Shown: positions 8,338 to 16,756, numbered from the stretch's first letter. The stretch is DNA of 44,906 nt from CAYVQF01 sp964454015 (GCA_964454015.1 CAYVQF010000050.1:1-44906); one strand, 5' to 3'. Program-made: numbers and translations. Notes: generated by a model not told the origin, from the sequence alone.

Positions 8338-8412
8338 TGCCTTCCCGCTTCGCCCATGGGGCGTTAGTTCCCTACGGCTGTCAACACGCTGCCCAGCATT
8401 AAACACTCCCAG

Positions 8413-9105
8413 CTAGGTCGCACGCAAGACACGGCGCGACAACCAGGTTCCCACCACCAGGGCCACCACCATCGCCCCCACGGCGACCATGAAGCGAGGA
8501 TCACTCGGCGCCATGGCGTAGGCTCCCACCATGCCATAGACCAACGAACCCGGCACCAATCCCAGGCTATTGCCCAGGAGAAAACGCCTCCAGGTCATCC
8601 CAGAGAGCCCCGCGGCATAGCTGACCAGGGTGTAGTGGGCCATGGGCAGACAGCGCAAAACGATCATCGCCACCACCGGGTGGCGCTGCGCCAGAAGGCG
8701 CCGCACGGCCTCGGCCTTGCGGCGCTTCTGGAGCGCCGCCAAGACCCACGCGCTGCCGCTGCCACGGGCCAAACCAAAACACACCACGGCGCTCAAAGTG
8801 TCGCCGAGCATCGCCAGACCCGCGCCCCCCAAGACCCCAAAGAGCGCCCCACCGATCATGTGGGCCCACATCCGCGGCAGCCACAGCAACTGCATGACCA
8901 CCACCAGGGCGATGAACGAGAGGTAGCCGCGCCAGCCCGCGCGCGGCAGCAGCCCTTGCAATGAGTCGACCCCCACCTGGCCACTGAGCACCAGCGCCAA
9001 GGCAGCCAACGCGCTCATCAGGATGAACGCCAACCCAGCGTAACGCCACCAGCGCCCTCGATGCTGCTGCTCGCTCACGCCCCTGCCTCGCTCGGGCTCG
9101 CTCAC
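8413..9105 (-). CDS. TVP38/TMEM64-type VTT-domain membrane protein
   Basis: 230 residues. GTG 9105 overlaps the mgtE stop as GTGA; a second GTG at 9078 has a better ribosome site (GAGG seven bases away) and is a real alternative. After a short basic N-terminus there is a transmembrane segment (about 21-40), then the VTT core: a glycine-rich re-entrant stretch MIGGALFGVLGGAGLAMLGD, the basic loop QKRRKAEAVRRLL, and LRCLPMAHYTLVSYAAGLSG with an essential-type Arg and Pro, ending in a final TM helix. VTT/DedA-superfamily proteins act in lipid transport or membrane homeostasis. Coupling to mgtE suggests shared expression in ion or envelope homeostasis, which is an inference. Confidence 0.83.
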   Translation of the reverse strand: MSEPERGRGVSEQQHRGRWWRYAGLAFILMSALAALALVLSGQVGVDSLQGLLPRAGWRGYLSFIALVVVMQLLWLPRMWAHMIGGALFGVLGGAGLAMLGDTLSAVVCFGLARGSGSAWVLAALQKRRKAEAVRRLLAQRHPVVAMIVLRCLPMAHYTLVSYAAGLSGMTWRRFLLGNSLGLVPGSLVYGMVGAYAMAPSDPRFMVAVGAMVVALVVGTWLSRRVLRAT

Positions 9106-10430
9106 CCCAACAGGTCTGCCAGGAAAAACTGAGCGATGGAAAAATAAATAATAATACCGACCACATCTACCAAGGTCGCCACAAAGGGCGCTGAAGCGCT
9201 CGCTGGGTCGAAGCCCAAGCGCCGCAACAAAAAGGGCAGACCGGCGCCAGAGACCGTCCCCCATGTCACCACGCCAATCAGCGACGACGCCACGGTCAAC
9301 CCCAACAGCACATAGTGGCTCCCATAGCTCCCCAACAACCACTCGCCAAAATAGACCCTGGCCAGGCCGAAGCCCGCCAAAATCAGGCCCAACAACAGAC
9401 CCGAAATCAGCTCGCGCTTGATGACCTTGAGCCAGTCACGCAACCGCACCTCGCCCAAAGCCATGGCACGGATGACCAAGGTCGCCGCCTGGGAACCGGA
9501 GTTGCCCCCACTGGAGATGATCAACGGCACGAAGATGGTCAGCATCACCACCTTGGCCATGGCCTCCTCGTAATAGGACATGGCTGAAGTCGTCAGCAGG
9601 GAGCCCGCAAAGAGCACCGTCAGCCAGCCCGCTCTCTTGCGCACCATCTCCCACAGACCCGTCTGCAGGTAGGGCGAATCCAGGGCTGACATACCGCCCA
9701 ACTTCTGAATGTCCTCCGTCGCCTCTTCCTGCACGACGTCGACGATATCGTCGATGGTGACGATACCGATCATGGCCCCTTCGGCGTTGACCACGGGCAG
9801 AGCCATCAAGTCTTCCCGAGCGATGATGGCCGCGACGGTCTCCTGATCGGCGTCGTCCCGCACCGTGATCGGCTCGTCCCACATGACGTCGGCGACCTTC
9901 TTGCCGCCCGCCGCCGCAAAGAGCTCGCGAAAGGAAACCACCCCGAGAAGATGCTGACGGGCATCGAGCACATAGGCGTAATAGATGGTCTCGACCCGCT
10001 CCCGCGCCTGGCGGCGCAAGTAGGCGATGGCCTCGTCCACGGTCATCTCGGGCCGCAAGCGCGCAAAGCGCGGACTCATCAAGCCACCGGCATGGTCCTC
10101 AGCATAGGCGAGCAGGGCCGTGACCTCACGCCGGGTCGCGTCCTCCAACATGCCGAAGAGGCCCTGGCGAGGATGCTCCTCGTCGACCTCCTGCAAGACG
10201 TCGGCCGCGTCGTCCGGGTCCAGGCTGCGCATCCACAGACGACGCGCCTTCTCGGGCAAAGCCAACAACACCGCCGCCTGATCCTCAGGCGGCAAGCTCA
10301 GAAAGAAGTCCTCGGCGTCCTCGGGATCGACCTGGGCAAACCACTCGGCTTTCTCATCCTGATCCAGCCCCGGCCAGATGCCCCAGAGCTCATCTACATC
10401 CAGATAGGCTTTCGCTGCTCCCAAACTCAT
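9102..10430 (-). CDS. mgtE: MgtE-family magnesium transporter
   Basis: 442 residues, close to the family length. The N-terminal helical MgtE_N domain (about 10-125) has the repeated L-x-x-L and D-P-D-D-A-A-D patterns. Two CBS domains follow (about 127-240). The transmembrane domain (about 262-440) carries the signature GGNSGSQAATLVIRAMALGE (308-327) and DPASASAPFVATLVD (408-422), which line the Mg2+ path in known structures. The family moves Mg2+ inward and is gated by Mg2+ binding between the N and CBS domains. ATG 10430 has GGAG about nine bases upstream. A Cys/His-rich mini-ORF and a dyad precede it; the VTT protein gene overlaps its stop. Confidence 0.96.
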   Translation of the reverse strand: MSLGAAKAYLDVDELWGIWPGLDQDEKAEWFAQVDPEDAEDFFLSLPPEDQAAVLLALPEKARRLWMRSLDPDDAADVLQEVDEEHPRQGLFGMLEDATRREVTALLAYAEDHAGGLMSPRFARLRPEMTVDEAIAYLRRQARERVETIYYAYVLDARQHLLGVVSFRELFAAAGGKKVADVMWDEPITVRDDADQETVAAIIAREDLMALPVVNAEGAMIGIVTIDDIVDVVQEEATEDIQKLGGMSALDSPYLQTGLWEMVRKRAGWLTVLFAGSLLTTSAMSYYEEAMAKVVMLTIFVPLIISSGGNSGSQAATLVIRAMALGEVRLRDWLKVIKRELISGLLLGLILAGFGLARVYFGEWLLGSYGSHYVLLGLTVASSLIGVVTWGTVSGAGLPFLLRRLGFDPASASAPFVATLVDVVGIIIYFSIAQFFLADLLG

Positions 10431-10460
10431 TTCGCAGTCTCCAGCATTGAAGGTCTCTGT

Positions 10461-10550
10461 TTACGCCTCGTCGGCCCAACACACGCATGACCCAGCGGGA
10501 GCTGCATAACAATGGTACAAAAACTCGCCATGTGCCGCGCATTTGCTCAT
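10461..10550 (-). CDS. Possible 29-residue Cys/His-rich leader ORF upstream of mgtE
   Basis: This short frame encodes MSKCAAHGEF, then LYHCYAAPAG and SCVCWADEA, with four Cys and two His in a zinc-ribbon-like spacing (C-x2-H, then H-C, then C-x-C). It ends 30 bases before the mgtE start. AAGGAG directly abuts the ATG, which is tighter than ideal; GTG at 10565 would add five codons. It could be a regulatory leader peptide, a tiny metal-binding protein, or chance. mgt genes in other bacteria are known to use leader ORFs, but this sequence does not resemble those proline-rich leaders. Confidence 0.33.
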   Translation of the reverse strand: MSKCAAHGEFLYHCYAAPAGSCVCWADEA

Positions 10551-10560
10551 CTCCTTGCGC

Positions 10561-10593
10561 TTCACTACACAGGCGAATCTCCTGTACGGTGAA
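10561..10593. promoter_or_regulatory. Imperfect dyad in the mgtE/ygiQ intergenic region
   Basis: TTCACTACACAGG (10561-10573) and CCTGTACGGTGAA (10581-10593) are inverted copies matching at 10 of 13 positions, with three central mismatches and a seven-base loop. It lies just upstream of the mini-ORF and 131 bases from the mgtE start, between divergent genes. It may be an operator or a leader RNA stem. It does not look like an M-box riboswitch. Confidence 0.4.
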
Positions 10594-10684
10594 ACGTCAC
10601 GGCCTGGATAACCAACTAGAAGGATCGTCCATGTGAGGTTTTCCTTGCGTTTTCGCCCCGCATGGCCAACATGCAAGGCGCTGG

Positions 10685-12784
10685 ATGCAGGGGCCAGCAC
10701 GCGCCCGCGCAGCCCCAAAAGATGGCGCAGACTATCCCCACACTGGCCTCAACGCAAGGCCCTTTATCCTTTTTGGTCACAAAAGCGACGTGCCTGCCAA
10801 CGCTCCGACGACGCCAACCAGCCTCTTCTCCCACCGCCCATTCTGGGCCAAGCGCTTCGGTATCGCCCCTTTCCTGCCCTGCACCCGCGCGGAGATGGAC
10901 CACCTCGGCTGGGAGAGCTGCGACGTCATCCTCGTCAACGGTGATGCTTATGTCGACCACCCCTCCTTTGGCGTCGCCATCATGGGACGCCTCCTAGAGG
11001 CCCACGGCTTCAGGGTGGGCATCATCGACCAGCCCCCCTGGCACGATGCCACCCCTTTCGCTGCCCTCGGCCCACCCAACCTCTTCTTTGGCGTCAGCGC
11101 TGGCAACATGGACGCCATGGTCAACCACTACACCGCCGATAGGAAGCCGCGCTCCGACGACGCCTACTCCCCCAATGGACAGCCCGGGCGACGCCCAGAC
11201 CGGGCCGTGACGGTCTACGCCCAGCGCTGCCGCGAGGCCTTCCCCCACGTCCCCATCGTCCTTGGCGGCATCGAAGCGAGCTTGCGCCGCTTCGCCCACT
11301 ACGACTACTGGAGCAACAAAGTCCGCCGCGCCATCCTCTTTGACGCCAAGGCCGACGTCCTCCTCTACGGCAACGCCGAGCGCGCCATCGTCGAGCTCGC
11401 CCATGGACTCGCCGCCGGCCACCCCCTGGAACACTTCTTCGGTCTGCCGGCCACCGCGTGGAAGACCAAGCACTTGCCCGAGCCATTCGCCGTCGCAAGC
11501 CCAGGCGATGGCGACCCCGGCCCGGAGCGCGCCCTCCTCCTGCCAAGCTGGGAAGAGGTGCGCCAAGATCCACAGGCCTTCGCCGCAGCGTCGCGCCTCC
11601 AGCTCCTCCATGGCCGCCCAGAGGTCAGCCCCCCCCTCGCCCAGGCCCACCACAACCAGATCCTCTGGGTCAATCCACCGGCGCGCCCACTCACCACCGC
11701 CGAGCTCGACCGGGTCTACGCCCTGCCCTACGCCCGTCAACCCCATCCCCGCTACGCCGGCCAGACCCTCCCGGCCTTTGAGATGATCAAGCGCTCCGTC
11801 ACCATCATGCGCGGCTGCTTCGGCGGCTGCGCCTTCTGCGCCTTGGCTCTCCACGAGGGACGTCAGATCCAGAGCCGCAGCCAACGGGCCATCGTCGAAG
11901 AGATCGCCCACCTCCGCGACACCGACCCCACCTTCAACGGCGTCATCTCCGATCTCGGCGGCCCCAGCGCCAATATGTACCGCATGGGTTGCCGCAACCC
12001 CGAAGCCTTCCGCCGCTGCCAGCGCCCTTCCTGCTTGGTGCCCAAGCCCTGTCGCCATCTCGACAGCGACCACCGCCCCTTGTTGCAGCTCTATCAGGCC
12101 GCCCGAGACGTCGACGGGGTCAAGAAAGTCCTCATCGGCTCGGGCCTCCGCCATGACCTGGCGCTGCTCGCACCGGCCTACATCGACACCCTCGTCGCCC
12201 ACCACGTCGGCGGTTACCTCAAGGTCGCCCCAGAGCACGTCAGCCCCGAGGTCCTCGCCGCCATGCGCAAGCCCCCCATCGAGGCCTTGGAGCGCTTCAT
12301 GGAGCGCTTCGACAGCGCCTCCCGCGCCCACGGTAAAAAACAGTTCATCATCCCCTACTTCATCGCCGCCCACCCCGGCGCCACCGCCACGGACATGCTC
12401 GAAGTGGCCCTGTGGCTCAAGAAGCGCGGCATGCACGTCGATCAAGTCCAGACCTTCCTGCCGACGCCCATGTCGGCAGCCACCACCATCTACCATACGG
12501 GTATCGACCCACTGCGCCCTCACACCACCGACGCCGCGCCCATCTTCGTCGAGAAGAGCGCCAGCGGCCGGCGCCTCCACAAGGCCCTCTTGCGCTACCA
12601 CGACGCGGAGAACTGGCCCCTCTTGCGCGACTTTTTGCAGCGCATCGGCCGCACCGACCTCATCGGCGACGGGAAATGGCAACTCATCCCCCGCTGGCAA
12701 CCCCCGGGCACCGGCCAGCGACCCGAGGGGCGACGCCGCGCCACCCGAGCCCCACGCACCCGAGACGACCATGACCCGCGCTGA
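10685..12784 (+). CDS. ygiQ: YgiQ-family radical SAM protein
   Basis: 699 residues. The N-terminal family signature is clear: APFLPCTRAEMDHLGWESCD, NGDAYVDHPSFG, then GGIEASLRRFAHYDYWS. The radical SAM cluster motif C-x3-C-x2-C is Cys378, Cys382 and Cys385 in MRGCFGGCAFC. Later segments (LKVAPEH; FIIPYFIAAHPG; QTFLPTPMS) match the conserved C-terminal half of UPF0313/YgiQ. The reaction is unknown, but the 4Fe-4S/SAM chemistry is expected. ATG 10685 has AAGG six bases upstream, yet homology only begins near residue 45; GTG 10790 would remove a poorly conserved 35-residue leader. The methyltransferase gene follows after 14 bases, so the pair is probably one transcript. Confidence 0.93.
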   Translation: MQGPARARAAPKDGADYPHTGLNARPFILFGHKSDVPANAPTTPTSLFSHRPFWAKRFGIAPFLPCTRAEMDHLGWESCDVILVNGDAYVDHPSFGVAIMGRLLEAHGFRVGIIDQPPWHDATPFAALGPPNLFFGVSAGNMDAMVNHYTADRKPRSDDAYSPNGQPGRRPDRAVTVYAQRCREAFPHVPIVLGGIEASLRRFAHYDYWSNKVRRAILFDAKADVLLYGNAERAIVELAHGLAAGHPLEHFFGLPATAWKTKHLPEPFAVASPGDGDPGPERALLLPSWEEVRQDPQAFAAASRLQLLHGRPEVSPPLAQAHHNQILWVNPPARPLTTAELDRVYALPYARQPHPRYAGQTLPAFEMIKRSVTIMRGCFGGCAFCALALHEGRQIQSRSQRAIVEEIAHLRDTDPTFNGVISDLGGPSANMYRMGCRNPEAFRRCQRPSCLVPKPCRHLDSDHRPLLQLYQAARDVDGVKKVLIGSGLRHDLALLAPAYIDTLVAHHVGGYLKVAPEHVSPEVLAAMRKPPIEALERFMERFDSASRAHGKKQFIIPYFIAAHPGATATDMLEVALWLKKRGMHVDQVQTFLPTPMSAATTIYHTGIDPLRPHTTDAAPIFVEKSASGRRLHKALLRYHDAENWPLLRDFLQRIGRTDLIGDGKWQLIPRWQPPGTGQRPEGRRRATRAPRTRDDHDPR

Positions 12785-12798
12785 ACGAATGAAATCCC

Positions 12799-13680
12799 AT
12801 GTGTACTGAAGCCACAACCGCGCGACCGCCCCGCCGCCCCGCTCACTGGCGCGCCCCAGGCCCAGCCCCCTTGGGCCCCCAGGACCGTCCTGAGCTGCAC
12901 TGTGGCCCCGAGGAAGACCTGGCCTATCTCTGTGGCGACTGGCGCATCTTCCAACCGCAGCGCGGCCACCGCTGGTCCACGGACGACCTCCTCACCGCCT
13001 GGTTCGCTCGCCAGCACGCCGCCACCACCCTCGACCCAGAGCCCGCCGCCATCTGCGATCTCGGCTGCGGCTTGGCTTCAGTCCTCATGCTCCTGGCCTG
13101 GGCCTACCCCAAAGCCACCCTCTATGGGGTCGAAGCCCAGGCCGATCGCCTGGCCTTCGCCCACCGCTCCGTCGCCTACAACGGCGTCGCCCATCGCTGC
13201 CGCCTGCTGTGCGCCGATCTGCGCGCCTTGCCTGCCTCCCTGCCAATGGGCGGCAGCGACTTGGTCACGGGCACACCGCCTTACTGGCCCCCGGGCACGG
13301 CCACCCCCGCCCAGTGTCACCAAGCCATCGCCTGCCGCTTCGAGACCCGCGGCGGCATCGAGGCCTATTGCCAAGCCGCCGCTCACCTGCTGAGTCCAAA
13401 GGGCCTCTTCGTCACCTGTGAAGGCGCCAGCCTCCGCGGCCGCACCCTCGATGCCGGCGCCAGCGTCGGCTTGCAGTGCATGGCCACCTGCGAGGTCATC
13501 CCCAAAGCTGGAAAAGACCCGCTCTTCTCTCTCTTCGCCTTCACCCGGCGCGACACGGCAACGCACGCCGCCCCGCCCCGCCGCGACGATGACCCCCACA
13601 CCACCCTCGTCATCCGCGACGCCCGCGGCCAGCGCACCGCAGCTTATCAGGCCGTGCGCGACCTCATGGGCTTGCCCTAA
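12799..13680 (+). CDS. TrmN6/YfiC-like N6-adenine methyltransferase
   Basis: 293 residues. A Rossmann-type SAM site CDLGCGLASV (Gly-rich motif I, 86-95) is followed by an acidic strand end YGVEAQ and the catalytic-loop motif GTPPY (158-162), a variant of the NPPY signature of N6-adenine methyltransferases. QRGHRWSTDDLL before motif I matches the Q-x-x-x-[FYW]-[RS]-[FY]-x-x-D region of the TrmN6 group, whose E. coli member modifies A37 of tRNA-Val. The role in tRNA or other RNA modification is inferred. The first 30 residues are Pro/Arg-rich and poorly conserved. No strong ribosome site precedes ATG 12799. It lies 14 bases behind ygiQ. Confidence 0.82.
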   Translation: MCTEATTARPPRRPAHWRAPGPAPLGPQDRPELHCGPEEDLAYLCGDWRIFQPQRGHRWSTDDLLTAWFARQHAATTLDPEPAAICDLGCGLASVLMLLAWAYPKATLYGVEAQADRLAFAHRSVAYNGVAHRCRLLCADLRALPASLPMGGSDLVTGTPPYWPPGTATPAQCHQAIACRFETRGGIEAYCQAAAHLLSPKGLFVTCEGASLRGRTLDAGASVGLQCMATCEVIPKAGKDPLFSLFAFTRRDTATHAAPPRRDDDPHTTLVIRDARGQRTAAYQAVRDLMGLP

Positions 13681-13799
13681 ACAACGAAGCCACTGCACGC
13701 GGCCCTTGGAATGTATGCGAGACAGCTCGCGTTTCTTTGGCTGCAACGCCCTAGGCCAGCCTCTCTTGGGGAGCCCCTGGGGTTCCCACGCCCCCAAGC

Positions 13800-13820
13800 A
13801 CAGCACGACCCTTGTGCTGT
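13800..13820 (+). terminator. Possible terminator hairpin after the ygiQ-methyltransferase pair
   Basis: ACAGCAC pairs perfectly with GTGCTGT over a seven-base loop, followed by the T-rich CTTGTCCTTT. It lies 120 bases past the methyltransferase stop and about 100 bases before the VKOR-DsbA start. The rest of the 13681-13922 gap shows no gene. Confidence 0.35.
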
Positions 13821-13922
13821 CTTGTCCTTTGATCCGTTTGGTAGTATTGGCAAAGCGCTTTGAGTAGGGGGCAAGGGCGCTCTCCCCAAAGCCAGTTCAC
13901 CCAGAATGAAGGAACAATCGTC

Positions 13923-15077
13923 ATGTCTTGGTTGACTCGGGCCCACGCCTGCCTGCTTCTGCGCTTGTCTTCCCTCGTCGCGTTGGTCTATTCGGCGATC
14001 TCTGCCGTCGACTACTACGGCCCCATCCCAACCTTCTGTGCCAGCGGCGCCGGCTGCGACCTGGTCGCCAAGTCCAGCGTCGGCGAAGTCCTTGGCCCCT
14101 TCCTTCCGGCCCTCGGCCTGGTCACCTACACCTTCTTGTTCATCGTCTCCTTCTTCCGCCAGCCGCGCTTCGATCGCCTCATCGGCCTCGCCGCGCTCCT
14201 TGCAGGTATCGGCGCTTTCATCTTCATCCTCATCCAAGCCTTCTTCATCGACGCCTTCTGCTGGATCTGCATGGGCGTCGACATCGCCGCCATCGTCGCT
14301 GCTGGCGCTGGCATGCTCCTCTGGCGCGGGCCCGCCGAGCTGCGCCCCCCCTCACGCCTGCCCCTCGTCTCTTGGGCTGCCATCTACATCCTCGCCGTTG
14401 CCGGCGCCCCCGTGTGGATGCTCACCAAGCCCCCGTCTCCGGTCCCCGACGCCGTACGCGCCCTCTGGGTCGACGGCAAAATCAACGTCGTCGAGATCTC
14501 CGACTTCAACTGCCCCTTCTGCCGCAAGCTCCACCCCGTGCTCATGGAGGCCCTCGAACCCTACGGTGACCGGGTCCACGTCAAGCGCTTGCTCTATCCC
14601 CTGGGCGGCCTCGAGGGCGCCATGGCCCACCTCTGCGCCGAGGACCAGAAGCTCCAAGATGCCTTCGCCCACGCCATGTTCGAGCTGCCCGCCAAATCCA
14701 ACGACGAAATCCTGGCCTACGTCAAGAAAGTCGGCATGGACCCCGACGCCTTCATGACCTGCATGAACGACCAAGCCACCATGGCCAGGCTGCGCGATGT
14801 CATCGACACGGTCCGCTCGGTCAATTTCCGCGGCGCCCCCACCCTGTGGATCGGCGAGCGCGAGAGCGTCGGCTTCGACCCCCACCGCACCCCCGAACGC
14901 ATCGCCGACGCCCTCAAAGCCGAGGACGAGAGCCTCGGTGTCAGCCGCGTCCCCTGGTTCATGATTCTTCTGTGCAGCGTCGTGGTCATCCTCTTCGGCC
15001 TCGGCTTCGTCCTGCGCCGCAAAAGACGCGACAACCCCAGCAGCGACACCCCGGCCAGCAGCGACACCGCGGACTGA
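13923..15077 (+). CDS. VKOR-DsbA fusion, membrane disulfide-forming oxidase
   Basis: 384 residues. ATG 13923 has GAAGGA upstream. The N-terminal half (1-170) is a vitamin K epoxide reductase-like membrane domain with loop cysteines Cys39 and Cys45 (FCASGAGCD) and the quinone-side CWIC pair (Cys113, Cys116) among four or five hydrophobic helices. It is joined to a periplasmic thioredoxin-fold domain (about 185-330) with DsbA-type active site CPFC (Cys197, Cys200) and cis-Pro306 in RGAPT. In known bacterial VKOR homologues electrons flow from the Dsb-like domain to quinone, making disulfides in exported proteins. Unusually, a further hydrophobic helix (about 344-364) and an RRKRR tail follow the thioredoxin domain. 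Many Cys-rich exported proteins nearby are plausible substrates. Confidence 0.92.
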   Translation: MSWLTRAHACLLLRLSSLVALVYSAISAVDYYGPIPTFCASGAGCDLVAKSSVGEVLGPFLPALGLVTYTFLFIVSFFRQPRFDRLIGLAALLAGIGAFIFILIQAFFIDAFCWICMGVDIAAIVAAGAGMLLWRGPAELRPPSRLPLVSWAAIYILAVAGAPVWMLTKPPSPVPDAVRALWVDGKINVVEISDFNCPFCRKLHPVLMEALEPYGDRVHVKRLLYPLGGLEGAMAHLCAEDQKLQDAFAHAMFELPAKSNDEILAYVKKVGMDPDAFMTCMNDQATMARLRDVIDTVRSVNFRGAPTLWIGERESVGFDPHRTPERIADALKAEDESLGVSRVPWFMILLCSVVVILFGLGFVLRRKRRDNPSSDTPASSDTAD

Positions 15078-15149
15078 GCTCGGCCGCGCCCCGCAGCCGG
15101 CCCCACCACCCCGCGCGTCCTTGGCACTGCCAACTCCTTTGGGAGCCAC

Positions 15150-15171
15150 GGGCCCCAGGCGTGCGGGGCCC
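15150..15171. terminator. Hairpin between convergent genes
   Basis: GGGCCCC (15150-15156) pairs with GGGGCCC (15165-15171) over an eight-base loop, in the 141-base gap between the convergent VKOR-DsbA and LysM-hydrolase genes. No T-run follows on either strand. Confidence 0.35.
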
Positions 15172-15218
15172 AAGTGAACGCCTCCCGCCCCCTTTACCCC
15201 ATCGCCGTGCGGCGCTGC

Positions 15219-16724
15219 TCAGTTGCCGGCCTTGCGCAACGCCCCCGAGGCAATGACCTTGGCGATGCTCTTCGCCGCCGAGTCCAGCGACTTGCGCCCG
15301 GGATAACCGGCCATGGTGACGATCCACGCCTGATTCACCCGCGGGTCGAAAATGTAGACGTTGTCGGCAAACCAGTCCTCAGAGAAGCCGGGTTTGCTGT
15401 AGAAGCGCACCCGCTCGTCGTTGAAGACCTCCGCGAAGGCATCCACCATCTCGTTGCCCCGGGAGCGCTCAGCCCGCATCGCCCGACGTAAAACCAACAG
15501 ATCGCCGCGCTCCAAGTCGAAACTCTCGCTCGCCGGGAGCTGCTCCTGCAACATCAAGCGGCGCGAGGCCTCAGCCAAATCCTGCAGGGTCGCACACGCC
15601 GCCGCCGAGCATTCGACCGCCCGCTTGCTGTTCTCCGCCTCCAACTTCACGCTCCGCTTGCCCTCCTGCAGGGTAATGGGCGGCGCGCTGCGCAGCGAGG
15701 CCGACTCTCCCAGAGCGGTCCAGGCGCTGGCGTGATAGGCCCGCATCAGCGCGCTGTTATGGATCCCATTGCTGGGCACCAAGAAGCGCCCGTGCAAAGC
15801 CTCGAAAGAGGCGAGCTGCACCAAGCGGTTGTAGGCCAGGTTGTCGCTCTTGATGATCGCGTCCTCGACGAGTTGGGTCACGGTGGTCTTGAAGTCTTTT
15901 TTGCCGTGAAAGGTCACGGCAGCCCGCGCACTGAAGCCCAAGCTCCGCGTGCGCTGCAGCGCCGCGATGGCAGCATAGAGCTTCACCGTCGAGGCGGGGT
16001 TCCAGCCATCGCGATCGCTCGACGTGCCATTCCAGTCGAAGGCCCGCTCGCGGGTCACCACGGTGCGCGTCGCGTCGAAGGTGATCTCGATGACCATGGC
16101 TTTGAAGCGCTGGGGCGGCTTGAAGCCGTGCTCCTTCATCAGGCGGCCCAGGGTCTGAGTGTCGACTCCCCTCGTGCGCCACCAGGCCCCGCGCGCCGCC
16201 GTCGGCGCTGCGGCCCGCGGCGCTGCCGTCGTCGTCGCCGGCCGGGTATTGGCGCCACCGCCACAGGCCGGGATGTGCAGCGTCTGGCCGGCAAAAATCG
16301 CGTCCGAGCGCAGACCATTGGCCGCCTTGATCTCCGCCACGCTGCACCCAAACTTGCGGGCGATGGCCCCCAGAATATCTCCAGGCACCACCTGATAGGC
16401 CGTCGTGCTCGTTGGTGTGGACGCCGACGCCCCAGTCCCGTCGCGCTCCACCGCTGCGTCCTGGGCCGAAACCACGAAGTAGAGGGCCTCCTCCTCGTCG
16501 CCGTCGCCCCTGACGGGCACCACCTCTTGTTGAGGCAGCGGCTCTGCCGGCAGCGCCGTGCGACCACTGGCCCGCGGCTCGCCTTTGTCCCCGTCACGAA
16601 AAGCGACGAAGAATACGCCGCTGATAATGAACACCACACCCACCACCACCAGGGGAAGTACGCCCACACGTGTCCGTCGATTGGACATCGGCATGAGACT
16701 CGGCAGGTTCTGCTTCAAGCGCAT
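15219..16724 (-). CDS. Membrane-anchored LysM plus class A beta-lactamase-like serine hydrolase
   Basis: 501 residues. ATG 16724 is preceded by AAGG eight bases away. A single N-terminal membrane segment (about 22-42, after RRTRV) anchors the protein with its bulk outside the cytoplasm. An acidic linker leads to a LysM domain (about 108-153: YQVVPGDILGAIARKFG), which binds peptidoglycan. An Ala/Thr-rich linker follows, then a serine hydrolase with S-x-x-K (Ser245, Lys248 in NPASTVKLYAA), SDN (293-295, KSDNLAYNRL) and KPG (444-446) where class A enzymes have K-T/S-G. This order matches class A beta-lactamases and related DD-peptidase-like enzymes. It could cut cell-wall peptides or beta-lactams; the LysM favours a wall role. 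It lies 136 bases behind the FG-GAP gene, with a hairpin between them. Confidence 0.82.
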   Translation of the reverse strand: MRLKQNLPSLMPMSNRRTRVGVLPLVVVGVVFIISGVFFVAFRDGDKGEPRASGRTALPAEPLPQQEVVPVRGDGDEEEALYFVVSAQDAAVERDGTGASASTPTSTTAYQVVPGDILGAIARKFGCSVAEIKAANGLRSDAIFAGQTLHIPACGGGANTRPATTTAAPRAAAPTAARGAWWRTRGVDTQTLGRLMKEHGFKPPQRFKAMVIEITFDATRTVVTRERAFDWNGTSSDRDGWNPASTVKLYAAIAALQRTRSLGFSARAAVTFHGKKDFKTTVTQLVEDAIIKSDNLAYNRLVQLASFEALHGRFLVPSNGIHNSALMRAYHASAWTALGESASLRSAPPITLQEGKRSVKLEAENSKRAVECSAAACATLQDLAEASRRLMLQEQLPASESFDLERGDLLVLRRAMRAERSRGNEMVDAFAEVFNDERVRFYSKPGFSEDWFADNVYIFDPRVNQAWIVTMAGYPGRKSLDSAAKSIAKVIASGALRKAGN

Positions 16725-16756
16725 CCGGTCCACCTTGCCCCGTGGAGAGAGTCACC

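Noticed and set aside
6355..8367. A 670-codon open frame on the plus strand
   Set aside because: It lies wholly opposite the histidine kinase, whose domains are clear; it has low-complexity His/Gln/Leu content and no recognisable domain.
10431..10684. An M-box Mg2+ riboswitch upstream of mgtE
   Set aside because: The leader is short and I cannot find the conserved M-box helices; only one imperfect dyad and a mini-ORF are visible. A covariance-model search would settle it.
10633..10944. A 103-codon frame starting with GTG behind AAGGAT, upstream of ygiQ
   Set aside because: It overlaps the ygiQ coding region in another frame and has Arg/Pro-rich shadow composition with no conserved motif.
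10994..12817. A 607-codon minus-strand frame
   Set aside because: It is antisense to the YgiQ-family gene, with Gly/Val/Asp-rich composition and no motifs.
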